Part shown: one piece after another, positions 24,701-37,003 of the stretch
How the letters are laid out: each line of letters begins with the position of its first letter
How positions within the stretch are numbered: position 1 is the first letter of the stretch
Source of the DNA: Blastomyces gilchristii SLH14081
Taxonomy: Eukaryota > Ascomycota > Eurotiomycetes > Onygenales > Ajellomycetaceae
DNA length: 64,000 bases
Reading direction: 5' to 3'
Assembly (NCBI RefSeq): GCF_000003855.2
Contig: NW_003101666.1
Span: 31,934-95,933 of the forward strand
Made by a program: the position numbers and the translations under genes
Notes under the pieces: generated by a model
Databases searched by the model: none
Told to the model about the DNA's origin: nothing
The model's input: the letters and a program-made list of their open reading frames with translations, nothing else

Positions 24701-27700
24701 TTTAATATATAATGAGAAAAGTTTGAATTTCTGATAATATTATTCAGTCTGATGAATGTGTCTGTCATCTTTTAAATAATGATGAATATAATTCTTTATA
24801 AACAGAATGAAATCTTGTGTCTTATCTACCTGAATAATATCTTAGTTTTCTCAAACTTATACAATGAACATCTAAAATATCTTGATAAAGTGCTTATAAC
24901 TCTGACAGAGTATAAGCTCTATATTAAATCAATCAAGCATGTGTTTGAAATGAAAGAGTTGAAGTTTATAAGATATGTAATGAGTGATAACTGTATACAT
25001 CTTATCTCAGAGAAATTGAATATCATAGTGAATTAATCATGACTGAGAAATATACATCATGTATAATAATTTCTTAAGTTAATCTCATACTACTGCAGAT
25101 TCATCAAAGATTTCACATGAATAGCTGTATCACTCTCAGATCTCTTAAGAGAGATAGATGTAAATCTGTGAAAGAAGAAGTTTTATTCAACTATCTGAAA
25201 TACTATGTATGAAGAGGTCTTTCTCACACTGAGAAAATATGTGATAACATTCTCAGTGCTTATTCAATCAGATTGTGATAAATCTTTCTACATTAAGATA
25301 GATGCATTTAAATGAGCTATCAGAGATACTCTTCTACAGATGAGTAAGAATGACAAGCTGCACTTGATATTATATAATGATAGAAAACTATCAGATGCTG
25401 AGCTCAATTACTCAGTGTATGAAAAGAAATTACTAGCAATTAAGCATATGCTGACATTATGAGATAGATATATTAATAATGAGCATATAATAATGATGAT
25501 CACAGATTACAAAAGTCTTATCTATCTATAATTAATAATAAAACTCTTCAAATGCTTAGCATGTTGAATCTCAGAGTTTTAAGTATACAATCTTTATATT
25601 AAAGACTGAAAGAAATTAAATGCTGTAATATCTGATACAATCAGTTGCAGACCTGATTTCATAAGTAAGAATTCTGTAAATCAGATATAAGAGAAGTTTG
25701 TATTAAATGTACTGAGAGGATGCAAGAAATCAGAATAAGTGAATACAATAATCTCTCACTTGAAGAATAGCAAGATATCAGATGATAAGTATCTTGTAAA
25801 AGTAATAGAAGAGATGCTTCTAAACTTCAAGCTGAGAAAATTGAAAAATAATATTATATTTTATCATGATCTAGAATATGCAGAAGCTCTCTATCTGAAA
25901 TATTTATTTAAATATGACTTGATGACTTGTATACACAAGGAATTCAGTCCCTTAGAAAGCTCTGAACTCATGAGTAGACTGGCTGCTGAGATTATGAATT
26001 TCATGTTTAATCTCATTTGATCTGATCTCATACATTTCTTGGCGTGAATCCCGCTGGGACTAGTCATTAAAAAAACATGCAAAGTGACTATATATCAGAT
26101 CTTAAAATGAAATCATGACTTGAAAAAAAATGAGAAAGTGATCTCATTTGATCTCATTTAGTTCCATTCTTGGCATAAAGTTACTATTTTTAGACATTTT
26201 AAGGTTTTTTTTAGACTATTTTTAATTTTTTAAAAAGTAACACTTTTTGATAACACTTAAATGAGATTTAAAGTCATTTAAAGCAATAAAAATAATTTAA
26301 ATTGAGAAGTGGAAATCATGGTCTCATTTGAAAAATGTGACAAGAGTAGACAGTAAGTCCCACTGAGACAGTATGAGACTACTATCTAATGTTAAAACCA
26401 TGTAATGAGATTAGTCGAATTGGTAATGAGACTATCAAAAAATCTGATCCTGGTCTCAGACACGGTCACACGGTCAGTCTACTCATGAGTGTACTTAAAT
26501 CAAGAGTGTACTGATCAAGCATGGCTGAGAACATTCAGATATACACTTACAAGTGCCTGAATTATCAGATTACAAAAGAATCTAAGAAAGAGTTGAAATG
26601 TGAGAAAGTATAACATCAGATGAAATGTACAATACAATTATTTAAATAATGAGAGATGAATCTCATAGATATATTATTATAAACATTAAATGAAAACTGT
26701 TGAATAATCACTGCTATTAACTACACTACAGACTGATCAGTTGTGAAAGCAGTTTCAGAGACAATAGAGAAAGTAGTGATGAAGTTTCTACATAATAAGA
26801 TCTATATCAACTATGAAATACTGTGCAAGATTCTAACTGATAACAGTGTGAATCTTGTAGAAAAAGTGATGAGGCATTTCATAAGTCAGTTACAGATAAG
26901 ATATCATAGAATAACATCATATCATCTGCAGATAAATAGAAAGATAAAATACTTGAATGAAATCTTGAGTAACATGCTAACAAAATATCTAGTGAATAAG
27001 TCTATGAGACTATGAGATGAATATCTTGAGCAGGTGCTATTAGTCATGTGAATTTGACAGCATGCAGTCTCTAAGTATTCATCATTCTATCTGTTGTATG
27101 ATTTGCATCCGCGCATCCCAGAGAATGCTTCAGAAAAGATGAGAAAGAAAACAGCAGTTGCAGATACAGTAGTTGCAGATACAGCAGAAACAACAGTTGC
27201 AGATATAACAGTCATGAACACAGCAGTTGTGAATATAGAATCAAGATTGAAAGAGATCAGTCATGCATGTGTAAAAGCTAATGAGTTACTTCTGAACTGA
27301 GTAATTTAATTGAAAAGAATATGAGACTCACTAGTTAAGAAATTGAGTCTCAAGATAAGAATATAAGTTCTTGTATATAATGAGAGTTCTGAGAAGTTTC
27401 AATCTAGATGATTTAAGCTCTATAAAATACTCAAATCACATTCTTTGAGAATATATGCATTGAAAGAATCAGAGAGACAGATCTTATATAACTTAATAAA
27501 TAATTCATATCTTATAAAGACAAAGATGCAAGATCTGAGTGAATTATGATTATTCACAGCACTATTATCAGCATTGAAAAAGAAGAAGCTTACAATTGAA
27601 AAGTCTCACAAAGTAAGAGAAATCATAGATGCTTATGAATCAGATGATCTCACTTATTTCAATCTTTTCATAATTATAAGAAAAGAATGAGAAGTAATGA

Positions 27701-27945
27701 AGAAATCAGATAAACATCACACTTTAATAAGTGATGAGACTGTAGCTGATTATATGATAATATATCACAGACAGTGAGTGCAATACAGTAAAGAGCAGTC
27801 TCAGAGCAGCAGACTTATATATAAATCAGATCACAGAAGAAAAAGAGATTCAGAGTTGAATTTGACTGTTTGTATCAGTTCAATCACAGAGATAATAGAG
27901 GATGAAGCATCTGAAACATTCACAGATGTACTATTATAAATGACA
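21710..27945 (+). mobile_element. Ty3/Gypsy relic, family 2, left arm
   Basis: The arm begins with LTR-like sequence; the first 80 bp still hold many CpG sites. Gag follows, with a degraded zinc knuckle near 23440, then reverse transcriptase at about 24440-25040, RNase H at about 25200-25620 and integrase at about 25740-27120. The reverse transcriptase box reads LIYLNNILVF, so both catalytic Asp codons have become Asn. The integrase tail keeps LLYGLHP-like and IPENASEKMR segments. A hAT derivative interrupts the integrase zinc-binding region at 25975. In-frame stops show it is dead. Confidence 0.85.
25975..26481. mobile_element. Non-autonomous hAT element (507 bp)
   Basis: The ends are TAGACTGG and CAGTCTA, flanked by perfect 8-bp repeats ctcatgag (25967-25974 and 26482-26489). 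The inverted Gypsy copy keeps the empty site (...cttataag... near 31315), which confirms insertion after that retroelement arose. The first 75 or so and last 50 or so bases match the ends of the 5.8-kb hAT at 40133-45958, so this is probably an internal deletion derivative. The centre has no coding potential. Confidence 0.92.
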
Positions 27946-29889
27946 TATCTTCTTTATCTTTTTATACACTCTTGATCTTCTTTTCTCAGCAGATATCTGA
28001 TTATGTTTTCTGATTGTGTTTTCTAATTATGTTTTGCATGAATGCAGATACTGATATATTTGTTTTAATTCATGTAGAATCTTCACATGTTGACAGATTT
28101 ACATTCACAGATGATAGTAAACACTTCAATATTAAATCATTGATTGAGAACTTGAAGAATGTGATAATGAAGAAATTGTCTGTGTCATATATAGCTGAGT
28201 CTTCTGTGTCTCTCTCTGTCTCTTCTACTACTTCTTCTTAATCTTCTATGCATATCTCTGTGTTCTGTTCTCCCGCTTCTACTATCTCTGTTCCTGCTAT
28301 TCTCACTTCTGCTACTTCTGTCTCTACTACTTCTGTGACTGTTACTAGCTCTTCTCATTTTAAGAAGATATTGTATAGACTTGATAAATCATGTTTCTCA
28401 GTGTGTATACTCTCACTCTTCTTACTAACTTCTAGAACAGTTTATTACACAAAGACTGTATATAATATAACTATTTAAAGCTCAGTTATAAACACTGATT
28501 ATTACATTTATTTTAAATATTTATGATGAGATAATTATTCATTTATATCAGAGAATCATCTTTCTTCTTAACAGTGTTAAGATTGTAAGTTTTTTTCTTT
28601 TTCTTCTTCTCTTCTCACACTAATTTTTCTAGAGAAAATTATTATGAGTTTCATTGTATATGAAGTTGTAATGTCTACAGATATCAAGAAACTTTTTACA
28701 ACTGTAAAGTTTAATATTGTAAGTACATTCACTCTGATAAATTTCTTTAAGATAATAGATCTGTATTGATCTATTCTCTGACATCTGTTATCTGACTTTA
28801 TAGTGCAGGCAAAAGATATCTGTGTTTTCAGAAATGAGAATGTGAATATTATACTCTTTTACACTCATGAGTATGAGACTTGTACATCTTGTCTGAAATA
28901 TCATTGTGAGAATAAACTATTTATATACTGTGTTCTGCTTTCTGCATTCTTCTGTTTTTCTCTCTCTCTTTCTGAGAAGTCTTATATATGTTGTAATTGT
29001 ATGTATAACTCTAAGATTAGTGAGTGTTCATTTGATAACTATTCTCATCTCTGATTTTGCAGTTTTGTACACTAATAATGATTCTTAGTTGCTTCAGTGC
29101 CAGAGATCATTTTAATCAAAGATAATAATATTATCAAGACTATCTTCTTCTACTCTCAAGCTTCTTCTGTTATTTTCTCTCTCAACATCTTCTCTGTGAG
29201 TAAGATTATGTACACTTCAGATTATAAGTGTTCAGCTCTGAGTAACTTCTATTATTATTTATCTGATTCTGCATTCTCTTCTTCTTCTGTTTCTTTCATC
29301 TTCACTCTTTCTGTTCTGACTTCTGATTCTGCAGATTCTGCACTCTTCTTCAATTTTTCTACACACACACATACACATTTCTATATTGATATTTCAGTCA
29401 ATCTTGTGATAAACAATAATAATGTTGTATGCAGAGTGATAGAGAAATCAGAGACATGTATAGCATTGTTACAAGAGCAGCTTGCAGCTCTTGAATCTCT
29501 TACAGATCCCAAGTTTTGAGATTTCCTTTGTTTTTGATGTTTTTCAGATGACATGATGTTGAAAATAGATTAAACATATAATGTATGAAAATGAATAAGA
29601 TGTATATAATAACATTTGTCTTTTTACAGCTGATTCTTATAGTTAATCATTAATTCATTATCTCTTAAGTCATTCTCTTTTCTTTTCTTATACTTTTTCT
29701 TTGTCTACTAGTCACTACTCTTACATGATCTTTATATGATACAGTATTCAGTGACTAGGTTCAGCAGCTTTTATCTTGTGATTCTATCTCATATATTATA
29801 CTGTCTCTCTTCACTCACTCAGATCACTATAGTAAACAGCTTATTGAAACTAATCTTACTTAATCTCTGAGCATTCTCAGAAGTTGAGA
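27946..29889 (+). pseudogene. Unrecognised gene relic between the two inverted Gypsy arms
   Basis: This spacer matches neither arm. Plus-strand frames at 28014-28478, 28803-29088 and 29097-29519 line up as one degraded gene in a constant orientation. The first part is Ser/Thr-rich and coded by tct/act runs, possibly former proline codons. The second has paired cysteines (CTSCLKYHCEN and YICCNCMYNS), a zinc-binding or disulfide pattern. The third ends in a short helical tail, CIALLQEQLAALESL. An intron-like gtaagt...tag stretch lies at about 28719-28803 and, if removed, joins two coding parts. I cannot name the family. The intron-like feature suggests a host gene rather than a retroelement ORF. 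Confidence 0.45.
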
Positions 29890-32800
29890 TGACTTAGTCT
29901 CATATATTCACAGATGTTTCAGATGTTTCATTCTCTGTTATCTTTATAATTGAACTGATGTAAATAGTTAAATTCAACTCTGAATCTCTTTTTCTTCTAT
30001 AATCTGACTCATGTGCAAGTCTACTGCTCTGAGATTATTCTTTACTGTGTTGCATCTGCTATCTGCAGTGTATTATTATATGATCAGCTACAGTTTCATC
30101 ACTTATTAAAGTGTGATGTTCATCTGATTTCTTCATTTCTTCTCATTCTTTTCTTATTATTGTGAAAAGATCAGAATAAGTAAGATTATCTGATTCATAA
30201 GTGTCTATGATTTCTCTTACTTTATAAGACTTTTTAATTATAAGTCTCTTCTTTTTCAACACTGATGATAGTGCTGTAAATAATCATAATTTACTCAGGT
30301 CTTGTATCTTCATCTCTATAAGATATGAATTATTTATTAAGTTATATAAGATCTATCTCTCTGATTTCTTCAATGCATATATTCTCAGAGAATGTGATTT
30401 GAGTATTTTATAGAGCTTAAATTATCTAGATTGAAACTTCTTAGAACTCTCATTTTATATTAGAACTCACATTTTTATCTTGAGACTTGATTTCTTAACT
30501 AGTGAGTCTTGTATTCTTTTTGATTGAATTGCTTGATTCAGAAGTAACTCATTAGCTTTTGCATGTATGTGATTAATCTCTTTCAATCTTGATTCTGTAT
30601 CTGTGACTGCTGCATCTGCAATCACTGTTACTGTTGCATCTGTAATTACTGTTTTCTCTCTCATCTTTTCTGAAGCATTCTCTGAGATACGCAGATGCAA
30701 TCTATATAACAGATAGAATAATAAATGCTTAGAGACTGCATGTTACTGAATCTGTATAATTAATAGTGCCTGTCTGAGATATTCATCTCATAGTCTTATA
30801 GACTTGCTCACTAGATATTTCATCAGTATATTACTCAAGATTTCATTCAAGTGTTTCATCTTTCTATTCATTCACAGATGATATGATATTATTCTACAAT
30901 ATCTTATCTGTAACTGACTTATGAAATGCCTCACTGCTTCTTTCATGAGATTCACATCATTATCAGTTAGAATCTCACACAGTATTTCATAGTTAATATA
31001 GATCTTATCATGTAGAAACTTCATCATTATCTTCTCTATCATCTTTAAAACTGCTTTCACAACTGACCAGTCAGTAGTGTAGTCAATAGCAGTGATTATT
31101 CAATAATTTTCATTTGATATTTACAGCAGTATATCTATAAGATTCACTCTTCATTGTTTGAACAGTTGTATCATACTTTTTATCTGATATTGTGCTTTCT
31201 TATATTCTAATTCTTTCTTAGATTCTTTCACAATCTGATAAGTTAAATACTTGTGAGTGTATATCTAAATATTCTCAGTCATGCTTAATCAGTACACTCT
31301 TGATTTAAGTACACTTATAAGTTCAGAACTTTCTAAGTGACTGAATTTCTTATACATGTAAGTCACTAAGTCATATCTAAATAAATGTTTTAAATAGAGA
31401 GCTTCTGCATATTCTAGATCACAGTAAAGCACAGTATCATTTTTTAATTTTCTCAGCTTGAAGTTCAGAAGTATCTCTTCTATTCCTTTTACAAGATGCT
31501 TATCATTCAATATCTTATCATTCTTCAAGTGAGAGATTATTGTATTCACTCATTCTGATTTCTTATATTCTCTTAGCATATTTAATACAAACTTTTCTTA
31601 TATCTGATTCACAGAACTCTCATTTATGAAATTGAGTTTGTGACTGATTGTATCAGATATCACAGTATCTGATCTCTTTCAGTATTTAATATGAAGATTG
31701 TATACTTAAAACTCTGAGATTCAACATGCTAAGTGTTTGAAAGATTTTATTATTAATTATAGATAGACAAGGCTTTCATAATCTGTGATTACTATTGTCA
31801 TATATCTATTATTGATATATCTATCTTATAATATCAGTGTGTGCTTAATTACTAGCAATTTCTTTTCACACACTGAGTAATTGAGTTCAGTGTCTGATAG
31901 TTTTCTATCATTATACATCATCAGATACAGCTTGCTATTCTTACTCATCTGTAGAAGAGTGTCTCTGATAGCTCATTCAGATGTGTCTATCTTAATATAG
32001 AAAGGTTTATCACAATCTGATTGAATAAGTACTGAGAATATTATTATATATTTTCTCAGTGTGAGAAAGATTTCTTTACACACAGTATTTCAGATGATTG
32101 AATAAAACTTCTTCTTCTGCAGATTGATATTTATTTCTCTTAAGAGATCTGAGAGTAATACAGCTATTCATATGAAATTCTTGATGAATCTACATTAATA
32201 TGAGATTAACTCAAGAAACTGTTATACATGATGTATATTTCTCAGTCATGATTAATTTACTATGACATTCAATTTCTTCAGAATAAGATATATACAGTTA
32301 TTACTTACTATATATTCTATAAACTTCAACTCTTCTGTTTTAAACACACACTTTATTAATTTAATATAGAGCTTATACTCTGTCAGAGTTGTGAGCACTT
32401 TATCAAGATACTTCAGATATTCATTATATAAGTTTGAGAAGACTAAAATATTATTCAGATATATAAGATATAAGATTTCATTCTATTTATAAAGAATTAT
32501 ATTCATCATCATTTAAAAGATAGCAGATATATTTATCAGACTGAATAATATTATCAGAAATTTAAACTTTTCTCATTATATATTAAACACAGTTCATAGT
32601 ACTAATAGTTTATCTATACAAATCTATTTATATTCTGAGAGAAGATTAATCTTTGATAGATATCAGATGTTTCTGACTGTATTCAACTGTTGTTGAATCT
32701 GTGACAATGAGTATCTGTTCTTGATTGTAAGCTTGTTAAGTGCTTAATAATTAATACATATTCATCACTCTTCACTCATCTTTTTCATGAATAGAACTGA

Positions 32801-35560
32801 GAAGTCTTATATACTTAATAAAAGTTATATAAGATCATGTTCTAGAAGATCTGTGATCTGATACTTCTGTTCTTTGAAATGTATTTGTGATAGAGAATAT
32901 ACATTCTGATTGACTGATTTCATGTTCTCTATATTAATCTCATGTACAAATTCTTGTTTCAGCAGTAATTTCAGTGAGAGATCTGTTCAGAAGATCTTCT
33001 TATACTTCTTCAGAAGTTTCTTCATATACTTATTCTCTTATATATTCTTTATCTTGATTTTCTTCTCTTTTAGATTCTGTATAACATACAGAATGCTTTC
33101 AGATGAGATCTTGTAAATTATTCTCTTTACTTATTAATGTATAAGCAGATTTAATTCTTCTATATCAGAGATATGAAATGTTCTTCTCATATCAGTTAAT
33201 AGAATTGTATGAACTGTTTTCTTTCTATCAGTTAACTGTATATGACATGTATATTATTGAATCTGCAGATTGAATCTTTAAAATCAATTAAGTCTGAGAA
33301 TAAGATTGTATTTCACATTCTGCAGCTCTTACACTCAAATATAGTAAGATTATTCTCTGAAGTATAAGAGAACTCTTACTCTTGCAGATGATACTAAATA
33401 TTAATTATCAGACAATTTTATGTATTAAGAATTCTTTACTTAACAGACTTCTTTCAGTCTTCAGATTATATAATTATTAATATATTATATAGAAGCTTCT
33501 GTATTTATTAATACTTTTACAGTTATCTCTTAATTCTTACTCAAGTGCTCGCAGCTCTCTATATATTAATATTTCAGATCTTAAGATATTAAGATAAGTG
33601 TCTGCTTCTTCATTCTCATCTGCATCTCATTCAGAAGCCTGCTTTCTCTTGATATTCACAGAATTCAGAGAGTCATCTAACACAGACATCTCTTTCACTT
33701 TGAAGACTTTTTATAGAATATCAGTGAGTGTCTCTGAGCTCACTGATTCTGCTAGTTTTTTAACTCTCTTGCTTCTCTTAACTGTGTACACTATGTATAA
33801 TCTTTTACATCATGATTTTGACATCTGCAGTTAAAGTAAGCTTAATACTTATAATATTAAGATTTTCACTCAGAAGATCTCTTTTTCAGAAAATTCAGTG
33901 CTTTAGTGATAATATTTAAATCTAGATTCATTGTATCTGAGTGTATAACTTGTATTATAAAAGTCTGATTATCTATTCTCTACTGAAATATACTTAATTG
34001 CAGTATTTTCTATCACAGCTGACTCACTTATTTCTGTATAATAAGAATATTATATGCTTCTTTCACTGTATCTGATTATGAGATTAAGCATTTTTATTTC
34101 ACTCTTAACTCAGGTGTAAGATTATGAATGAAGATCTATAAATAGAAAGATATTAAAAGCTCTTCATTTAATGTAAAATAGTGTAAGCTGAAGTGTATAA
34201 AGTATGATATAAGATTATTTACTTATCTACACTCAGTGAAGTATTTATAATACTTATCTTATATATTCACTTTCTCAAAGTTGTGCAAGATTCATTTAAA
34301 AAACTTATTTTATATTTATAAAAATGAATACTACTTCAGATCTGTGAGATTCATCTTTTTATCAGTTATTTATAATAACTTTGCTTTTTTATATAGAAAT
34401 ACAGCAGATCTTAAGACTTGTTAAAATTTTATTAACTATCTATCTATGAGTTTACATTTAATCTGATAATATGATTATATCTGACTTAGTCAGCTGATTG
34501 CAGTATCATTTTTTCAGTTACTATTAAAGCTTAATAACTTCAGCAGATCTTCTAGCTTGATATATTTTATACTTAAATTCTCATTCTATATAGCAGTCTC
34601 AGATAATATGTATACTTCTGAAGAGATTGTGAACAATTGTAATAAGATCTTCAGATTCAGTATAATTACCTATCTGTGTAAATATTCAATCTTCTGCTGT
34701 AGATCTATAACCTGGTTTTTTCTATTCTTATTAATAATGATAATTGTGTCAGTAAAGCTCTTTATAGTGAATACTTGATTCACAGTGAATATTAATTATT
34801 ACTTGACTTTCATCTCACTCTATTATTATATATACAAGATCTTAATCTTGTTTAGAATTCTTGTATATGTACAGAGCTTCAATTTCAGTTTAATAATCTT
34901 AACTATTTTTCTTACTATTTTGAGTAAATCTTCTGAGAGATTTTGTATATCTTTCAGTTCAAATAACAGAGAAGAGTGTTATTCATATTAATTAGAGAAG
35001 ATATTCATTTTGATGATTTTTTATTGATTGTATAGTGTCTATTATTATATCATTTTATAATTTCTGTTATTATTGTATAACTTCAGTGATAAGTACTTCT
35101 TTCTTTTATTCTTCTGAGTAGAGAGCAGACTTCTTTGAATCTGATTCATCACTCTTATCTTCTTTCTCACATTTTATTCATTTGTATATGTGATATTCAT
35201 CTGAGTGTGAAGTTTTTTCTCAATAAGCAGAGCAGTATTAATTAAATACTCTTTCACTTACTACTCTCTTATACATTATCTTTTGAGATGTTTTAGAATC
35301 ACACTGATATGATAACTATGAATTGTTTTGTAAATGAAATTATTATACTCTGAAGAAGTCTGCACTTCTTATCAGTTTTTAGACATGCTATCAGATGTGA
35401 TTTAAAGATTGCTTAAGTTAGTGTATGATTACAGATGTACATCAGCTTCTTATATACATTATACTAAATTAATTAATGACTGCTATGATCTCTTTACATT
35501 CGTAAGCATGTTCAGAAGTAACTGTGTTATTATTCAGCAATTATACATTCTTCTGAATCA
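29890..35560 (-). mobile_element. Ty3/Gypsy relic, family 2, right arm (inverted)
   Basis: This is the minus-strand counterpart of 21710-27945, with integrase at about 30470-31550, RNase H to about 32250, reverse transcriptase to about 33060 and gag beyond. Open fragments correspond pairwise with the left arm: 31289-31549 with 25739-26020, 30872-31060 with 26743-27015, and 30467-30700 with 27094-27300. The LTR-like end at 35480-35560 has lost nearly all the CpG sites still present at 21710-21790. It lacks the hAT insertion. Confidence 0.85.
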
Positions 35561-36229
35561 CAAAAATAAGTTAATTTTTTGCGGAGAAATTGATTAAAAC
35601 TATTCAATTTTATTCTAAATCATTCAATTCTTCTCACACAACAAGTGTGCAACTCAAATCAGTTAATAAAAAGTGTAAAAAAGAATTAAGTATTAATGAA
35701 AGCTCTTCAGTCACTGAAAAAGTAATTCTTACTTAAAAGAATATGAAATTATAATAGAAAACAACTCTGTTTTTAATTCTTTATAAGAATATTATATAAA
35801 ACTCTGAGAAAAATATCTTATTTTTTCAAGAGAAGTAAAAAACTAGTTCTAAGATCTTTTTTTTTTACAATAACTGCTGTAGAAGAATGAGATAGAAACT
35901 GCTAAGATATATACTACTATATATCTTCTATCAAGACTTTTCCTCTTCAGAATCTTGATATTATAGAGAATATAAGTCTGTTTCTAAATAATAATATAAA
36001 TATTATTAGCAGAATATAGAGAAACTGAGTATTTATATCTTAAAATAGAAGACTTTGTCAATGATTATATCAATATAGAGTTAATTCTCAAGTTCAATAG
36101 AAACCTAGTATTGCTATTCTCAATCTCTTGCAGAATCTATTAAATATTGAGATATTAAAACTAGATTTAATATATCTCACTGTGCAGAGATCAAAGACTC
36201 AGTCAGATCTTGAGTTAGACTGATTTTAT
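35561..36229. other. AT-rich sequence without a recognisable feature
   Basis: This is heavily mutated DNA with almost no CpG. I could not match it to any of the repeat families in the window, and neither strand gives a coherent protein. It may be the outer part of an older element interrupted by the family-2 pair. Confidence 0.5.
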
Positions 36230-36716
36230 AGTTGTCCGCTGGTTATGTATTGAATACTATTGCCGAGGTATCTTTTTGTATCTTTCTGCCGGAGATAGGC
36301 CAGATTGAGCAGGGCGGTACGTGAGTGGGACTTGGTGTTGATCTTTTGAAACATCAAAGATGGACAGGGTTTTCGTGGAGGTTGCTCTTCAGATATCTCC
36401 ACAATTACAGGTCAGGGATCTTCCAAAATCAAGAAGATTGGTGCATATGGCTAGGTCTCTTCACCTTACAATTTGTATGGCAATTTGGCCCGGGGTTGTG
36501 GTGTGGTAGGGGGAAACAGGGGATAATCCCACACAGGAGTTTCGAACCACGTCTGGTTCACGTTTGGCTGGATAACTCCACCACCACACGAGGTATGCGG
36601 TCGGCGATGGGGTCAAAATGCTCGTATGATCGAGTGCTCTTCGATGGATCTATCGGCGGGTTCTTATTCGAAGAATTGAGCGAGTTCGTGATGGGGAGGT
36701 GTTTTTTGTGAGATAC
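36230..36716. other. Small GC-normal island next to the family-1 LTR
   Basis: The sequence keeps CpG sites and balanced composition between two AT-rich blocks. A 128-codon plus-strand frame (36325-36711) has Trp/Gly-rich content and no family I recognise; the minus strand gives no better candidate. The 5 bases tcagt at 36717-36721 are the left target duplication of the Gypsy element, so this island was originally continuous with 48221 onward. That makes it part of the same host or pogo-element sequence as the right-hand gene region. Confidence 0.55.
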
Positions 36717-36721
36717 TCAGT

Positions 36722-37003
36722 TGTAAGAGGCCTACGCTGAATAGATTGGTATAATATATAGGTCTTATAATACAAAGTGAAAAATGTTAAAGAAGGAAAA
36801 GAAAGAGAAAGTGTGAGAATCAGCAATTGAAGTGAATATTTATACACATACATGATGTGTACACAGTGAAGCTTCAGAGTGAAAGAATAGAAATTTCATG
36901 AGTTTTTCAGCTGAGAATCAGTGACTGAGAATCAGAGCTTTCAGTGAAATCTGTGAAGTGTAATGAAATAGTCTATATGATTGATCAGATGCAGCCCGTC
37001 ACA
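36722..37003 (-). repeat. 3' LTR of Gypsy family 1, copy 2
   Basis: The LTR is 282 bp, TG...CA. Compared with its partner at 47939-48220 it has lost most CpG and GG sites, for example cggagc to cagagc, agcggaatc to agtgaaatc, and gatcgggcgc to gatcagatgc. The two LTRs were identical at insertion, so these differences are direct records of the mutation process. Confidence 0.92.

Larger units (their letters stand above)
21710..35560. repeat. Large inverted repeat: two family-2 Gypsy copies around a 1.9-kb spacer
   Basis: The left arm (21710 to about 27945, plus strand) and right arm (35560 back to about 29890, minus strand) are the same retroelement. Both begin TGATTC(g/a)GAAG and match across gag, pol and the 3' region. 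Removing the 507-bp hAT insertion and its duplicated 8 bp from the left arm leaves about 5.7 kb, the same as the right arm. The arms carry independent mutations, so this is not a trivial assembly mirror. I see no 3' LTRs next to the spacer and no target duplication at the outer ends (attat against caaaa). Confidence 0.85.

Noticed and set aside
21710..35560. Assembly mirror artefact as the cause of the inverted repeat
   Set aside because: The arms differ at many bases, only one arm has the hAT insertion, and the LTR ends differ in mutation state; an artefact would give near-identical arms. Long reads would still be the decisive test.
36540..36565. A tRNA B-box-like stretch on the minus strand (ggttcgaaactcc)
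   Set aside because: The flanking bases cannot form a five-pair T stem, and no A box or acceptor stem is present at the right distance.
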